A stretch of 64,000 nt of DNA from Muscardinus avellanarius (lineage: Eukaryota; Chordata; Mammalia; Rodentia; Gliridae). Shown here piece by piece: positions 45,001 through 55,690 of this stretch. The DNA lies in NCBI GenBank assembly GCA_963383645.1, contig OY726560.1, forward strand, positions 27,106,300-27,170,299, given 5' to 3'. The notes below the pieces were generated by a model. The model was given only the letters and a program-made list of their open reading frames with translations. It was not told the origin of the DNA and ran no database searches. A program made the translations under genes and the position numbers. Every line of letters begins with the position of its first letter. The stretch's first letter is position 1.

Positions 45001-46496
45001 CTATCCCACTCTTGATGGCCCCAGTAGTGGTCTGGCCACCCAGAGTACTCTAATCCCGACCTTGCTGGTTCCAGCACAGGCCTTGCCTAATGGGAGGCCC
45101 CAATTCTGGCCTCTCTGGCCCTTGAACTAGCCTAAACCCTTGGATGGCTCTGATCCCAGCCTTGGGGGCCCCAGCACCGGCCTTGCCTCAAGGCAGGCTC
45201 CTATCCCAGCTCCGCTGACCCTTGCACCGGCATAACCACTAGGCAGGCTCCCATCCTGACCTCAGAGGTCCCAGCACTGGCTTTGCCTCATGACAGGCTC
45301 CAATCCCAGCCTCGCTGGCCCTGGCACCAGGCTTACCCCTGTGCGGGCTCCAATCCAGGCCTCGGAGGCCCCAGTACTAGCCTTGCCTCACGGTAGGTGA
45401 AAATCCCGGCCTTGCTGGCCCCGGCACTGGCCTAACCCATTGGCAGGCTCTGATCCGGCCTCAGAGGCCCCAGCACTGACCTTGCCTCATGGCAGGCTCT
45501 GATACCAGCCTCTCTGGCCCCGGCACTGGCCTCACCCCTAGGCAGGCTCCGATCCTGGGCTTGGAGGCCTCAGTAGCAGCCTTGCCTTGCAGTAGGCTCC
45601 AATCCCAGCCTCGCTGGCCCCGGCACCGACCTAACCCCTCGGCAGGCTTCGATCCCAGACTCGGAGGCCTCAGTAGCAGCCTTGCCTCATGGCAGGCTCT
45701 GATCCTGGCCTCGCTGGCCCCGGCACTAGCCTAACCCCTAGGCAGGTTCCCATCTGGCCTCTGAGGTCCCAGAACTGGCCTTGCCTTATGGCAGGCTCTG
45801 ATCCCAGCCTCGCTAGCCCTGGCACCAGCCTTACCCTTCGGCGGGCTCCAATCCAGGCCTTGGAGGCCCCAGTACCAGCCTTGCCTCACAGCAGGCGACA
45901 ATCCCAGCCTCGCTGGCCCCGGCACTTGCCTAACACATCGGCAGGCTCTGATTCTGGCCTCAGAGGCCCCAGCACCAGCCTTGCCTCATGGCAGGCTCTG
46001 ATCCCGGCCTTGCTGACCCTGGCACCGGCCTAACCACTCAGGAGGGTCTGATCCCAGCCTCGAAGGCCCCAGCACTGGCCTTGCCTCAAGACAGGCTCTG
46101 ATCCCGGCCTTGCTGGCCCCAGCACTGGCCTAACCACTTCGCAGACTCCGATCCAGGCCTTGGAGGCCCCAGCACCAGCCTTGCCTCATGGCAGGCTCCA
46201 ATACCGGCCTCGCTGGCCCCAGCACCAGCCTGAGCCCTCAGCAGGCTCCAATTCAGTCCTTGGAGGCCTCAGAACCAGCCTTCCCTCATGGCAGGCTCCA
46301 ATCCCAGCATCTATGCCCTGACACTGGCCTAACCCCTAGGCAGGCTCTGATCCCGGCCTCGGAGGACTCAGTAGCGGCCTTGCCTCACAGCAGGCTCCGA
46401 TCCCGGCCTTGCTGGCCCCTGCACTGGCCTTACCCCTTGGCAGGCTCCAATCCAGGCCTCGGAGGCCCCAGCACCTGCCCTGCCTCATGGCAGTAT
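45001..46496 (-). repeat. GC-rich minisatellite, 50-bp units in 100-bp alternation
   Basis: The anchor CAGGCT recurs at 45194, 45244, 45294, 45444, 45493, 45543, 45643, 45693, 45743 and 45792, with variants at 45344, 45394 and 45593. The period is therefore 50 bp with rare 49-bp units. Two unit types alternate: one with 'ggaggccccagcaccagcct' and the other with 'gctggccccggcaccggcct', so the higher-order period is 100 bp, with about 30 units in all. It is far more GC-rich than its surroundings. Long open frames on both strands follow from the repeat and do not indicate genes. Confidence 0.93.
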
Positions 46497-46511
46497 CAGC
46501 CTGCCTTTAAT

Positions 46512-47183
46512 ATACACCTCTTTTCTTTGCCAGAAATGAATTTGGCAAAATGGCTGGTGAACAGGGATGTTGATTAATTAACATAACAAGGACTTTATAT
46601 GTAACTGAGTAGCCTTTTCTCTTGTGGAGAGATGTTTCTTACTGGGTCCCATAGCAGATGATTTCATGGGACCCCTTGGAAGAAGGAAGTTCCTAAACTC
46701 AAAGGTTTCTCTTTGGAGGAGTCTCTTTAAATGGCAACTGCTTTTGGCTTTTAACACAACTTATGTTTATTCCCCTGGATGAAACTCGTCCTCTGTTGCT
46801 TCTTCTTCTACTTCCATAATGATACGGTGTTCTCAGAGATTATATCAGTTGTTTGCTCTATTTGCCGAGCTGTTTAATTTCTCTGCCTAATAACACAGAA
46901 GCATCTGAATACATGAAAAAAAGTGAGTACACTGACTTTTAATATTGTCATGAAATTTAGTTCTTCTAGTCTCAAAAACAAAAGTGAATAAAGGCTTTAA
47001 ATTGTTCACCCTTAGCACTTTTCTTTTATTGCCCTTACTCTTTGTATAAAGTTGAGTTGTCCCATTTGTTTACTTCCATATTTAGATCTAAAAGAAGTCA
47101 TGAAGGTGATTGTTTCACAGAGGGGGTAAGAGCTGTCAACAAAAGATGGGTCATTATTTTAGTATACACCAGTATTTTACAAA
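46512..47183. other. Unannotated interval
   Basis: No gene or repeat recognised. Confidence 0.4.
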
Positions 47184-47196
47184 TAAAATGTATCTT

Positions 47197-47389
47197 TTTT
47201 TTTAGTGATACTGGGGTTCCTGGAAGCCCTTCTACCTCCGGGCTACACTCCCAAAACTATTATTACATTTTTTTAATTTTGGAAACAGGGTCTCCTAAGC
47301 CAGCACGCGTGGCTGGCTTCAACCTGCATGAACCACCTGTCTCTGCCTCCCAAGCGCAGGGATTACAAGCGTGAGCCACCACGCCCGGC
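47197..47389 (-). mobile_element. SINE family B with 13-bp TSD
   Basis: A complement family B copy; the direct repeat 'taaaatgtatctt' lies at 47184-47196 and 47390-47402. Confidence 0.92.
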
Positions 47390-47402
47390 TAAAATGTATC
47401 TT

Positions 47403-48055
47403 ATCTTTAGAGTTTTGTACAAGATATTTCTTAGGTTCACCCTTTCCATTTTTGCATGAATTCACTCATCTATCAACTATATTTGGTACCTGCCATATGC
47501 CCAATACATTGCCAAATGCTGTAATTACAAATAATAAGATAAAGTCTGTGCCACTAATAAGTGTAAGAAGAGCATGGAAAATATGTCAATGGATATTTAA
47601 AATGCCAAGAAGTAAAAAATAAATATATATTGTTATGAGAGCAGATCAAAATAAAAGTAGTGTACATTCTGAGAAATTTACACCTCAACCACAGCTGAAA
47701 AGACTAATAGGACATTATAAATGATTTTGACAATCATTTTAAATAATGAACAGCATCACCATGTTAGGAACTTGTTGACTTTTGCTTCTAAAATATAAGA
47801 TGTGAGACTCAGTCTAAAATAAATAAACAAGAAAGGAGGCAAGCTTTGGAGTTCTAGATTAAGAAAAGTTTTAAGATATGGAATATTTCACGTATACATA
47901 AAATATCTAATAATTTCATATGTAAAAACTGAAAGACATCCAAAGGTTTTGAAAAGATTTATGTAATTTTTTTATGATGAGCATTATTATTTGAAATATA
48001 AAATTCAAATCCAAATAAAACTTTTGTACTTCCATTTGAACTGTACACTGCAATT
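47403..48055. other. Unannotated AT-rich interval
   Basis: No gene or repeat recognised. Confidence 0.4.
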
Positions 48056-48345
48056 TTGTCAGAAATAAAACAATGATGTGGCAGTTTCTTAGGAGAGTGG
48101 GTATGGAACTACCATATGACCCAGTGACATTGCTCCTGGGCATTTTTCAAATAAATTAAAATAAAAATATTAGAGTATATTTGCATATTCTGGTTTGTCG
48201 CAGCACAATTTATAATAGCTAAATTATGGTATTAGCCTAAGTGCCCAAATGAAAGGGTAACAAATCTATGGTATATACACACAATAGAATTTTATTCAGC
48301 CATAACAAAGAACTAAATCTTGTAATTTTCAGAAAAATAGATGGA
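48056..48345 (+). mobile_element. L1 ORF2 3' fragment
   Basis: 'accatatgacccagtgacat', 'gcagcacaatttataatagc' and 'aattttattcagccataaca' are the usual phrases of the L1 ORF2 end. The frames are broken. Confidence 0.7.
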
Positions 48346-48562
48346 ATTACTGGTTTACACTGCCATGCCTGGCCACACTGGTTTAATAGGAGTGACTGTA
48401 ACTCCAAGATTGTGAAATGTTGGAGAAAGTTTTATAGTTTCATATCTTTGATTGGCCATTTACCATTATTTACTTGAACACATAAGCAAAGATTTTGATA
48501 ACTGGCTCTCCAGTTTGGCAGTGGGGCTGGGGGGATATAAGCCTGAGTCCCTGAATCATAAT

Positions 48563-49071
48563 TGCCGGAGCCAGCTGACAAAAGTACGGGTTCTGAAGAG
48601 AGGCGTGAGGATGAGGAATTTGACTCTTAGTATTTGATTAAAAGAATATTTAATTCTAATGTGGAGGGATGCCAGCTTACTATGCCTATTGGCCGACCCT
48701 TGCTCCTGGGTCAATATCTCTACTGGGTGATGACTACTCCTGGGTCAGTATTCTCTATTGGGCCAACAATGGGTTTATTTTTCTAGAGGCATTTATACAG
48801 TTACAGGTCAATCAATATCCTCGTGCTATCACCACCAGAATACAATAAAGACCAATTCAAAGCACATACATTACAGGTAGGTTAGTCAGTACCCTCGTGC
48901 CATCACCATCTGATCCTCTCTGACATTTTACTTTGAACATCACCACCTGATCTTCTCTCAGATCTTTTACTTTGAACTTTCCATAACCCCCAACCTTGTT
49001 GACTCTGGGAGAAATATAGTCAGCTGAGTCAGAAATATTCTTTTAGGGGAAAACCTTAATGGCTTCCCACA
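48563..49071 (-). mobile_element. Solo ERV2-type LTR (509 bp)
   Basis: On the minus strand it starts TGTGGGAAGCC and ends GGCTCCGGCA, so TG...CA. It is flanked by the 6-bp direct repeat 'cataat' at 48557-48562 and 49072-49077. The start resembles other class II LTRs (TGTTGGGG in the provirus). It has an internal near-duplication ('gctcctgggtcaatatctctactggg' then 'actcctgggtcagtattctctattgg', about 48700-48760). No internal proviral sequence remains. Confidence 0.78.
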
Positions 49072-49153
49072 CATAATATTTAGGAACTTCCTAAGTGTAA
49101 ATATTTCCCTATGACTCATTTCAAGACATGAATGGCTTAAATATTAGCTGACC

Positions 49154-49352
49154 TGCTGGGCGTGATGGCTCACACCTGTAATTCCAGTGCTTGGGATGCT
49201 GAGACAGGAGGATCCCACAGTTTCAAAGCCAGCTTCAGCTACTTAATGAGGCTCTCAGCAACTTAGTGAGACCGTTTCCAAATAAAGTATAAAATAGGGC
49301 TTGGAGTGTAGCCCAGATTTAGAAAAGCCCCTGGGTTCTACTCTCAGTACAA

Positions 49353-49391
<39 letters not shown>
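49154..49391 (+). mobile_element. Dimeric SINE with (AAAT)n tail and 9-bp TSD
   Basis: 'gctgggcgtgatggctcaca' start and the right arm 'ggagtgtagcccagattt', which sits between families A and B, then about ten AAAT repeats. The direct repeat 'tagctgacc' lies at 49145-49153 and 49392-49400. Confidence 0.88.
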
Positions 49392-49392
<1 letters not shown>

Positions 49393-49668
49393 AGCTGACC
49401 ACATTCTTAAAATATTCTATAATTATGTCTTGCCCTCCACAGGCATTTCAGTGTCATTGATTTAATACTTTATAAGTTAACAGTTTTCTTATTTAAGTAA
49501 TTATAATAAAATATTCATACAGATAGAGTTGTTATGAAAGGTGAGTAATGTTACTTTCTCATTGTAAATTTGCAATAAAGGTAATTAATATTTATTATCA
49601 TGATTTACTAATTCATATATATTTATATAGTCTGATATATATATATCGGCTTAAAAAACATATTTTAA

Positions 49669-49848
49669 GCCCAGCGCGGTGGCGCATCCCCGTGCTTGGG
49701 AGGCAGAGACAGGAGGATCACACATGTTAGAAGATAGCCTGGCTGGCTTAAGAAACCCTGTTTCCAAATAAAAAAATATAAAATAGGTCTGTGAGTATAG
49801 CCTGGAGGTAGAAGGGCTTCCAGGAACCCCAGTACCACACACACACAA
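49669..49848 (+). mobile_element. SINE family B, slightly shortened
   Basis: 'gcccagcgcggtggcgcatc' start lacking the usual 'acgcttgtaa' phrase, normal right arm 'ggtctgtgagtatagcctgg', and a CA tail. Confidence 0.88.
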
Positions 49849-50284
49849 AATAGATATTTTATTCCTCTATTACATATTTTCTTAAGATAAAAGCTAAATG
49901 TCTCACCATTTGGGTTTTTCAATATTTTATGTAAGAATATGTTCTTTCTACATGAGATTAGGCAGTCTCAAAAAATGAACAGATATATATTTTCTCTTAT
50001 ATATGAAAGATAGAAAGAAATTTGGAAATAAAGATAACATCAGCTAGAAAAGCAGAGACGCCCATGGAGTGACTGACAGAGTTTAAAGAAAGGAAGAGAG
50101 GGACGTGTTCTTTCCTGTATGAGCTAGCTCTAAGATTACATCCAGTTTTGGCACACAGTTTCTTTCTTTGTATGTATTTTGAATGATTTTTTTTTAACCT
50201 ATTTTTAGAAAAAGCAGAACAAAGAACAAATCTTTAGATTGTTAAAACAGGATCGTGGAATTTCATGGTAATCAAGTTAACTTT

Positions 50285-50665
50285 ATAAGAAAGCATTTGG
50301 AAAATATTATGTTAAGTGAGATTAGTCACAGAAAAAAGTGTCAGGATCTTATGTTTTCTCTCATATGCAGAAGCTAGGTAGTAATCTGAATACAAGAGGG
50401 ACATAATATAATGGAGAAAAAATTTCAATAAAGTTTGGGAATGGTCTTGAAAAGGGTAGGGGCAAGAGAGGAAGAATTAATGAAGGAAACATTTCCACTT
50501 ATGTATATATGTGAGGATATTAATGCCCAATTTCAATATTTTGTATGGGGGAAGTGCAGAGAGAGCTGGGAGAAAGCTCACCAAGTGCTATGTGCATGTA
50601 GTCATTATCACTGTGGTCTACATTATGATGTGAAACTACAATGAACAAATGAAAGTATTAAAAAA
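50285..50665 (+). mobile_element. L1 3' UTR fragment
   Basis: 'attatgttaagtgagatta', 'tatgttttctctcatatgca' and the final 'actacaatgaacaaatgaaa' parallel the L1 end at 660-1045. A weaker similar piece lies at about 49965-50120. Confidence 0.6.
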
Positions 50666-50699
50666 TAAAAAAATAAAAACACTATCTGAAGCCATATCT

Positions 50700-50890
50700 G
50701 AAACATATCTGAAGCACAGTGGTTCTTGCCCAGAGTCTGGATACCAGGTAGACTAAAGCAGGAGGATCTCAGCACTTCAGCAAGATCCTTAGCAACCCAG
50801 GGAGACCTTATTTAAAAAAAAATATGAAGGGCTGTGGCTGTAGCTTAGAAGTAGAATGCCACTGGATTCGATTGTGAGTAACAAAAAAAA
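50700..50890 (+). mobile_element. Old dimeric SINE
   Basis: A diverged copy; the right arm 'ggctgtagcttagaagtaga' and the A-rich linker at 50812-50823 identify it. Confidence 0.6.
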
Positions 50891-50995
50891 AGTGTAAAAA
50901 AATTACCTTACATTAATGTTAGAATCAGCAAGGAACAAAAAAATGGCTCTATCATCACAAAAGAATTCTGTACACGATTTAAATTAGTAGTCATT

Positions 50996-51477
50996 TGTTG
51001 GGGTCTGCTCAACCACCTGATGACATGTAGCACCAAGCACGTGGGCATCTGCATAACCACCTGACAGAACTTCCGATCAATGAGCTACATGTAGCGAGCG
51101 CGGGTCTGCACAACCGCCAGAACTTCTGATGAATGATCGTGCAACAAATAGCGCCGAGTGGATACAGAGGGCGTAACTACTCTCCTTGCCCCCACTAGCT
51201 CAATTTGGTAATGTTGAGCCTTATTGGCTCAACTAATGCTTCCGTGCTCGTGAACCCCTCGTGCATTAGATTATGATTGGCTGTAAGAGTGACCTTTAGC
51301 TTGATAGGTTAGAATAGTTTCCTGTTGGAAATCCCCCTTGCGGTTTTTTGCTTTAAATTGGGTTGCCTGAAGAAAACTAAATGAGATCCTGCTTGACATG
51401 TCTCCGTGTGCTGTTATTCGGGGCCATCGGTACTCATCATGTCTTCCAACCCCTCCGCTGTAGGGCTGGACCCGTCA
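50996..51477 (+). mobile_element. Solo ERV2-type LTR (482 bp)
   Basis: TGTTGGGG start and CA end, flanked by the 6-bp direct repeat 'gtcatt' at 50990-50995 and 51478-51483. U3 has three tandem imperfect units starting with TCTGC at 51004, 51048 and 51105. The last 120 bp resemble the solo LTR at 10167-10614, so both belong to related families. Confidence 0.87.
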
Positions 51478-51483
51478 GTCATT

Positions 51484-52520
51484 ATTATAAATTTTATAAA
51501 GCAAATTCTTTTGTTTTCTTTAAAATGTTTATGTGGGAGGCACCCTGTCAGCATTTTGAAGTGTTGGAATAAAGGTAATTTTGTTGAATCTATTGTTACT
51601 AATTATGGATAGTTAAAAAGTTAGCTATTGTGTATTGTTATGAGGCAGTATTTATTGGTACTTCCACAATTGAATTTGAAATGCTATACGTTCACTTTTC
51701 ACTCTGTAAATGTAATTATTTACAATGACTTTATTTATTAAAGAGCAGCCAGTTGTGATTTAAAAAATAAGTAAAATGTTTATGTGCCTAAACGGTCTAT
51801 TATTTTCCATTTTATGCTTCTTCAAACAATAAAACATATACTAAATTCATGAAGGCTACCATGAAACTAGACTACTTGACCTTTAATAAAGCTAACTAGC
51901 TTAGTAAAAAAAGTTTATTTATCTTAATGTTCTACAAATATAAGACATTTTATATTTGTAGGATATTCAGATACATCTTCCTTTTGCTTCTGCTCATTAA
52001 TAAAATGTATTATGTATTTGTACATTTATGTTTGGCACATATTTTTGACAATAATACTATTCGCAAGTAATATATGACTAATGAATATTACATACATAAC
52101 ATGTGAATATATAAAATTTGCCGACTCCCATGTGCCCGGCACTGGTCAGATGCCAATGTTACAAATAGTATAATAATGTCTATTCCATGTAAGATTGTAA
52201 AAGAGGCATGAAGAAACATCTAAGAAGATAATTAAAATTCAAGGCAGTGATAATAATAGTAGAGGTGAGAACTATTACACAGTTAACCAGGTGTTTTAGA
52301 ATGATTTCCAAAGATATTTTTGCCAGAGGAACTATATCTTATAAGGACTGTGTGATTGTATGTAGGTGGGTGTGCACTCTTATGAGCATATTAATTGAAT
52401 TTTATTTTGCCCTGGGATACAAGAGAGAGAAAGAATTTTCATCAAATAGTGATGATCTCTAATGACTTAAAGCACATTTTCTTCTAGAATAGAAAACTTA
52501 ATAAAAGACAGTATGTGTAT
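51484..52520. other. Unannotated AT-rich interval
   Basis: No gene or repeat recognised. Confidence 0.4.
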
Positions 52521-52534
52521 ATAAATTGAATCTT

Positions 52535-52735
52535 TTTTCTTTTTTGTGGTACTGATGATGGAACGCAGGGACATTCTACCTCTCACCTACACACCCAGCC
52601 CTATTTTTAATTATTTGAAACAGGGTCTCACTAAGTTGTGGAGGGCCTAAGTAGCTGAGGCTATCCACAAGCCACATTCCTCCTGTCTCAGCCTCCCAAA
52701 TGCTGAGATTACAAACATGGGCCTCCACACCTGGA
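52535..52735 (-). mobile_element. Dimeric SINE (family A) with 14-bp TSD
   Basis: A complement copy; the direct repeat 'ataaattgaatctt' lies at 52521-52534 and 52736-52749. Confidence 0.9.
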
Positions 52736-52857
52736 ATAAATTGAATCTTAAGGACAAGTAGGCTTTTCATATAATATTTTAAATATAGGTAATATTCTAT
52801 GAGATATGTACCTTTTATAGTTTTTGTCTGTCTACCTCATCTCTCTTTGTTGTTGTT

Positions 52858-52898
52858 GTTGAACCAGGGCCATTCGACCTCCGAGCTACACCCCCTGC

Positions 52899-52900
<2 letters not shown>
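52858..52900 (-). mobile_element. SINE right-arm fragment
   Basis: 'cgacctccgagctacacccc' is the complement of the ID-like arm. It is cut off by the TG repeat. Confidence 0.65.

Positions 52901-52949
<49 letters not shown>
52901..52949. repeat. (TG)n microsatellite
   Basis: About 24 TG copies between a SINE fragment and the next SINE. It may have grown within the linker or tail. Confidence 0.95.
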
Positions 52950-52950
<1 letters not shown>

Positions 52951-53145
52951 GTGGTACTGAGGGTGGAACCCAAGGACCTTCTACACTACACTACCAGACC
53001 TATTTTATACTTTATTTGGAAACAGGGTCTCACTAAGTTTCTGAGAGCCTCACTAAGTAGCTGAGGCTGGCTTTGAACCTGTGGGATCCTCCTGTCTCAG
53101 CCTGCCAAGCGCTGGGACTACAAGCATATGCTACCATGCCCAGCT
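52950..53145 (-). mobile_element. Dimeric SINE
   Basis: Complement: 'gtggtactgagggtggaacc' right arm, then 'ctgaggctggctttgaacct' and 'cgctgggactacaagcatat'. Confidence 0.85.
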
Positions 53146-54134
53146 AGGAATTTTTTAAATTAAAACTAATTATAGTTTATTCTACATTACAGATTCAAGT
53201 ACTATATAAGAGTTAGAAACCATGGGAAAGATGTAACTTTAATACAGCTAAATCTTCAAAGCACTATGCTTACTGAGGTAAAAAAAAAAAAGAAAAGAAA
53301 ATGTATGACTCATCATTTACATAATATTTATGTTAAAATATATGAACATAATTAATAAGCCCTTTGCAATAATATACACAAAAAACACATATGACATATA
53401 CATACTATTGGAGCAGAAGAACAGGGGGGTGTGATAATGAAATAAAGCAATTCATTAAACAAGAAAACTTTTCACATGCCAATTATGATAATGTTACATT
53501 AATTGATAAATGAAATTAACTCAAATCTCTGCACCTGAGGTGAGAAGAAACACAAAGAAATAAATCCCTCTTTCTTAAAAATTGGCTGACAAGATATTCA
53601 CATACTGGTTTGCTTTAGGGTTTTTCTAGCCATTTGTTTGTTACCTGCATGGTCTTTAACCACTGGAATAAATTAGTCCTTAGACCTCTCATTTTCTATA
53701 CATATGCTTATTTCTTGATAATATCTATTTACGTGGCATTAAATATAATGAGCAACTTAATAGTTCACAAATACACATTTTTGGTCCAGAGTTCTTTCAA
53801 CAATTCCAGCCTAAATATTTACTATATAATTATCATTTCCTGGACATCTAAGGAATCTCACAAACAACATGGTTACTAAATAGCTGCCAACACCAGACTC
53901 CTCACAAAATATAAAAATTAAATCTAATTCTCTAGAAGTCTTCTAATTTTCAGTAGGTAGTTTTATCTGAAAGCTTTCAGTTGCTAAGGACCAAATTCTT
54001 GAACTTATAATGGCTTCATTCTTTGACAACTAAATTCAACTGGGTAGCCAAAAATATTGTCTATCTACAGTATACATGGTGTGTGTGTCTATGTGTGTGT
54101 GTGTGTGTTCACGCACATGTGCATGTACATTCTT
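53146..54134. other. Unannotated interval with a short (TG)n run
   Basis: The TG run is at about 54078-54110. Nothing else was recognised. Confidence 0.4.
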
Positions 54135-54328
54135 GATTTTGGAGATTGAACTCAGGGAATTTGACCTCTTAGCTACAAACCTTATCCCTTTTTTAGTTTT
54201 TGTTTTAAAACAGTCTTGCTAGGTTGCAAAGAGTCTTGCTAAGCTTCCAAACTAGTTTAAAACCTTCAATCCTACTGTCTCAGCCTCCCAACTACTGGCA
54301 TTACAGGTGTGTGCCACCATGACTGGCT
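54135..54328 (-). mobile_element. Old dimeric SINE
   Basis: Complement: 'ggagattgaactcagggaat' and 'ctactggcattacaggtgtg'. The copy is diverged. Confidence 0.75.
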
Positions 54329-55284
54329 CACATGCAGATTCTGCTAACCTCTCACCACCTCGCAAATCACCTAGTTGTGACTGTCATCATTGCTCACCCA
54401 AATTATTGCAGCAGACTATTATTGGTTAGTTGCTTCCATTTTTGCTCCTTTGAAAGCTATTTTCAGTAGCAAAATGACTTCCTTAAACATTAAAAAAACT
54501 GTCATTTATTTTCTAAAATTACCAATGACTTCAGAATAAAAATAAAATGTAATACAATTAATTAGATATTTATGTAAACTGAAGATTCTAAATTTTCAGC
54601 TTAGCCAGCTACTTAATTTGTAGGGCCCAGGGCCAAATGAAAATATGAGGTCTCTTGTTTCAAACCAGGAAATAAGTATTTTTAAAAATTACTTAAATAT
54701 GAAGCTTTATCTTTCTTTCTCAGCCAGTCTTTCAATTTGTCATGTTTTTATTTGTTAATTAATGTCATTCTAAGTGATAATTAAAATTTTAAATTACTGC
54801 ATACATTTTATTGTCTATCTTTATATTGCTCAATGACAGTTTTAATTCAAATGTAAAAGTATTAAATTATGTGCAGAAATACTGAAATAACACAATTGAC
54901 ATGTTTTTGCCTGTTAATTAATGTCACTCTAAGTAGCAATTTAAAATTTTAACTATTGCATAAATTTTGCTGTCCATCTTAATATTGTAAAATGTCATTT
55001 TAATTCAAATATAAAACATTAAAACATGTGACATTCAAATAATACATTCGATTAACACAAGTGACATTTTATGGCTTATATGGGGAAATATGTATTTTCA
55101 TTCATACCTGAAGAGTAAAAACACTAGGAAAAAACTAATTCAACCCTTTATATCACTTCTTGATTTGCTTCCATTCTACTACTATCAATCTTCATGTTAC
55201 TGGGTGAGCTGATACTTTTTTTTAATCACCATTTTTTAGTTGAGTAGCTTTTAGTATGGGAAATAACATGAGCCATGTGTTAAC
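54329..55284. other. Unannotated AT-rich interval with a local duplication
   Basis: Two similar stretches at about 54735-54870 and 54900-55030 share 'ttgttaattaatgtca', 'tctaagt' and 'taattcaaat', suggesting an old tandem duplication of roughly 160 bp. No gene was seen. Confidence 0.45.
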
Positions 55285-55690
55285 CTGTTTTTTCCAGAGA
55301 AAGAGAACCAATAAGTCAGATATATGTATGTATGAAATGGCACAACATGATTCTGGAAGATAACATTTCCCAGGATCCACAGTCCACAAACTGGAGAACT
55401 AAGAGAGCTAATGATAGAATCCCAGTCCAAGTCTAAGTTTCCAAAGCTCTAATACTGACAGCCCAGCTCTAAGATCATCAAGGTAAAGAAAGCAAATTCT
55501 CTCTTATTCTATTCAGGCCTTCAAAGGATTGAATGTGGTTCCTCCTCATTAGGGAAGACAGGCTGACTTATTTAATCTACCACTTAAAATAGTAACCTCA
55601 CCTGAAAAAATCCTCATAGACACACTCTGAATGATGTTTAAGCAGATATCTGGGCATCCCATGATCCAATATAGTTAAGACATACAGTAA
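55285..55690. mobile_element. Old interspersed repeat, probably LTR-type
   Basis: 'ttccagagaaagagaaccaa' through 'ggccttcaaaggattgaatg' to 'aagatatctgggcatcccat'-style sequence is a common mammalian ancestral repeat pattern. I cannot name the family. Confidence 0.4.

Larger units (their letters stand above)
44572..46511 (-). mobile_element. Composite VNTR plus L1-3'-end retroelement with 15-bp TSD
   Basis: The direct repeat 'cagcctgcctttaat' occurs at 44572-44586 and 46497-46511 and encloses the unit. Read on the minus strand it comprises, in order, a GC-rich 50-bp-unit VNTR (about 46496 to 45001), an L1-like 3' UTR (about 44950-44640, with the complement of 'atgcaccaataaaaa' near 44641-44656) and an A-rich tail (to 44587). 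The tail and the TSD length indicate L1-machinery insertion as one unit. The plan recalls hominoid SVA/LAVA elements. It could instead be a 5'-truncated L1 whose 3' UTR carries a VNTR. Confidence 0.75.

Noticed and set aside
45489..46577. Long overlapping open frames (up to 129 codons) on both strands
   Set aside because: They come from the 50-bp GC-rich minisatellite; the protein repeats simply mirror the DNA repeat.
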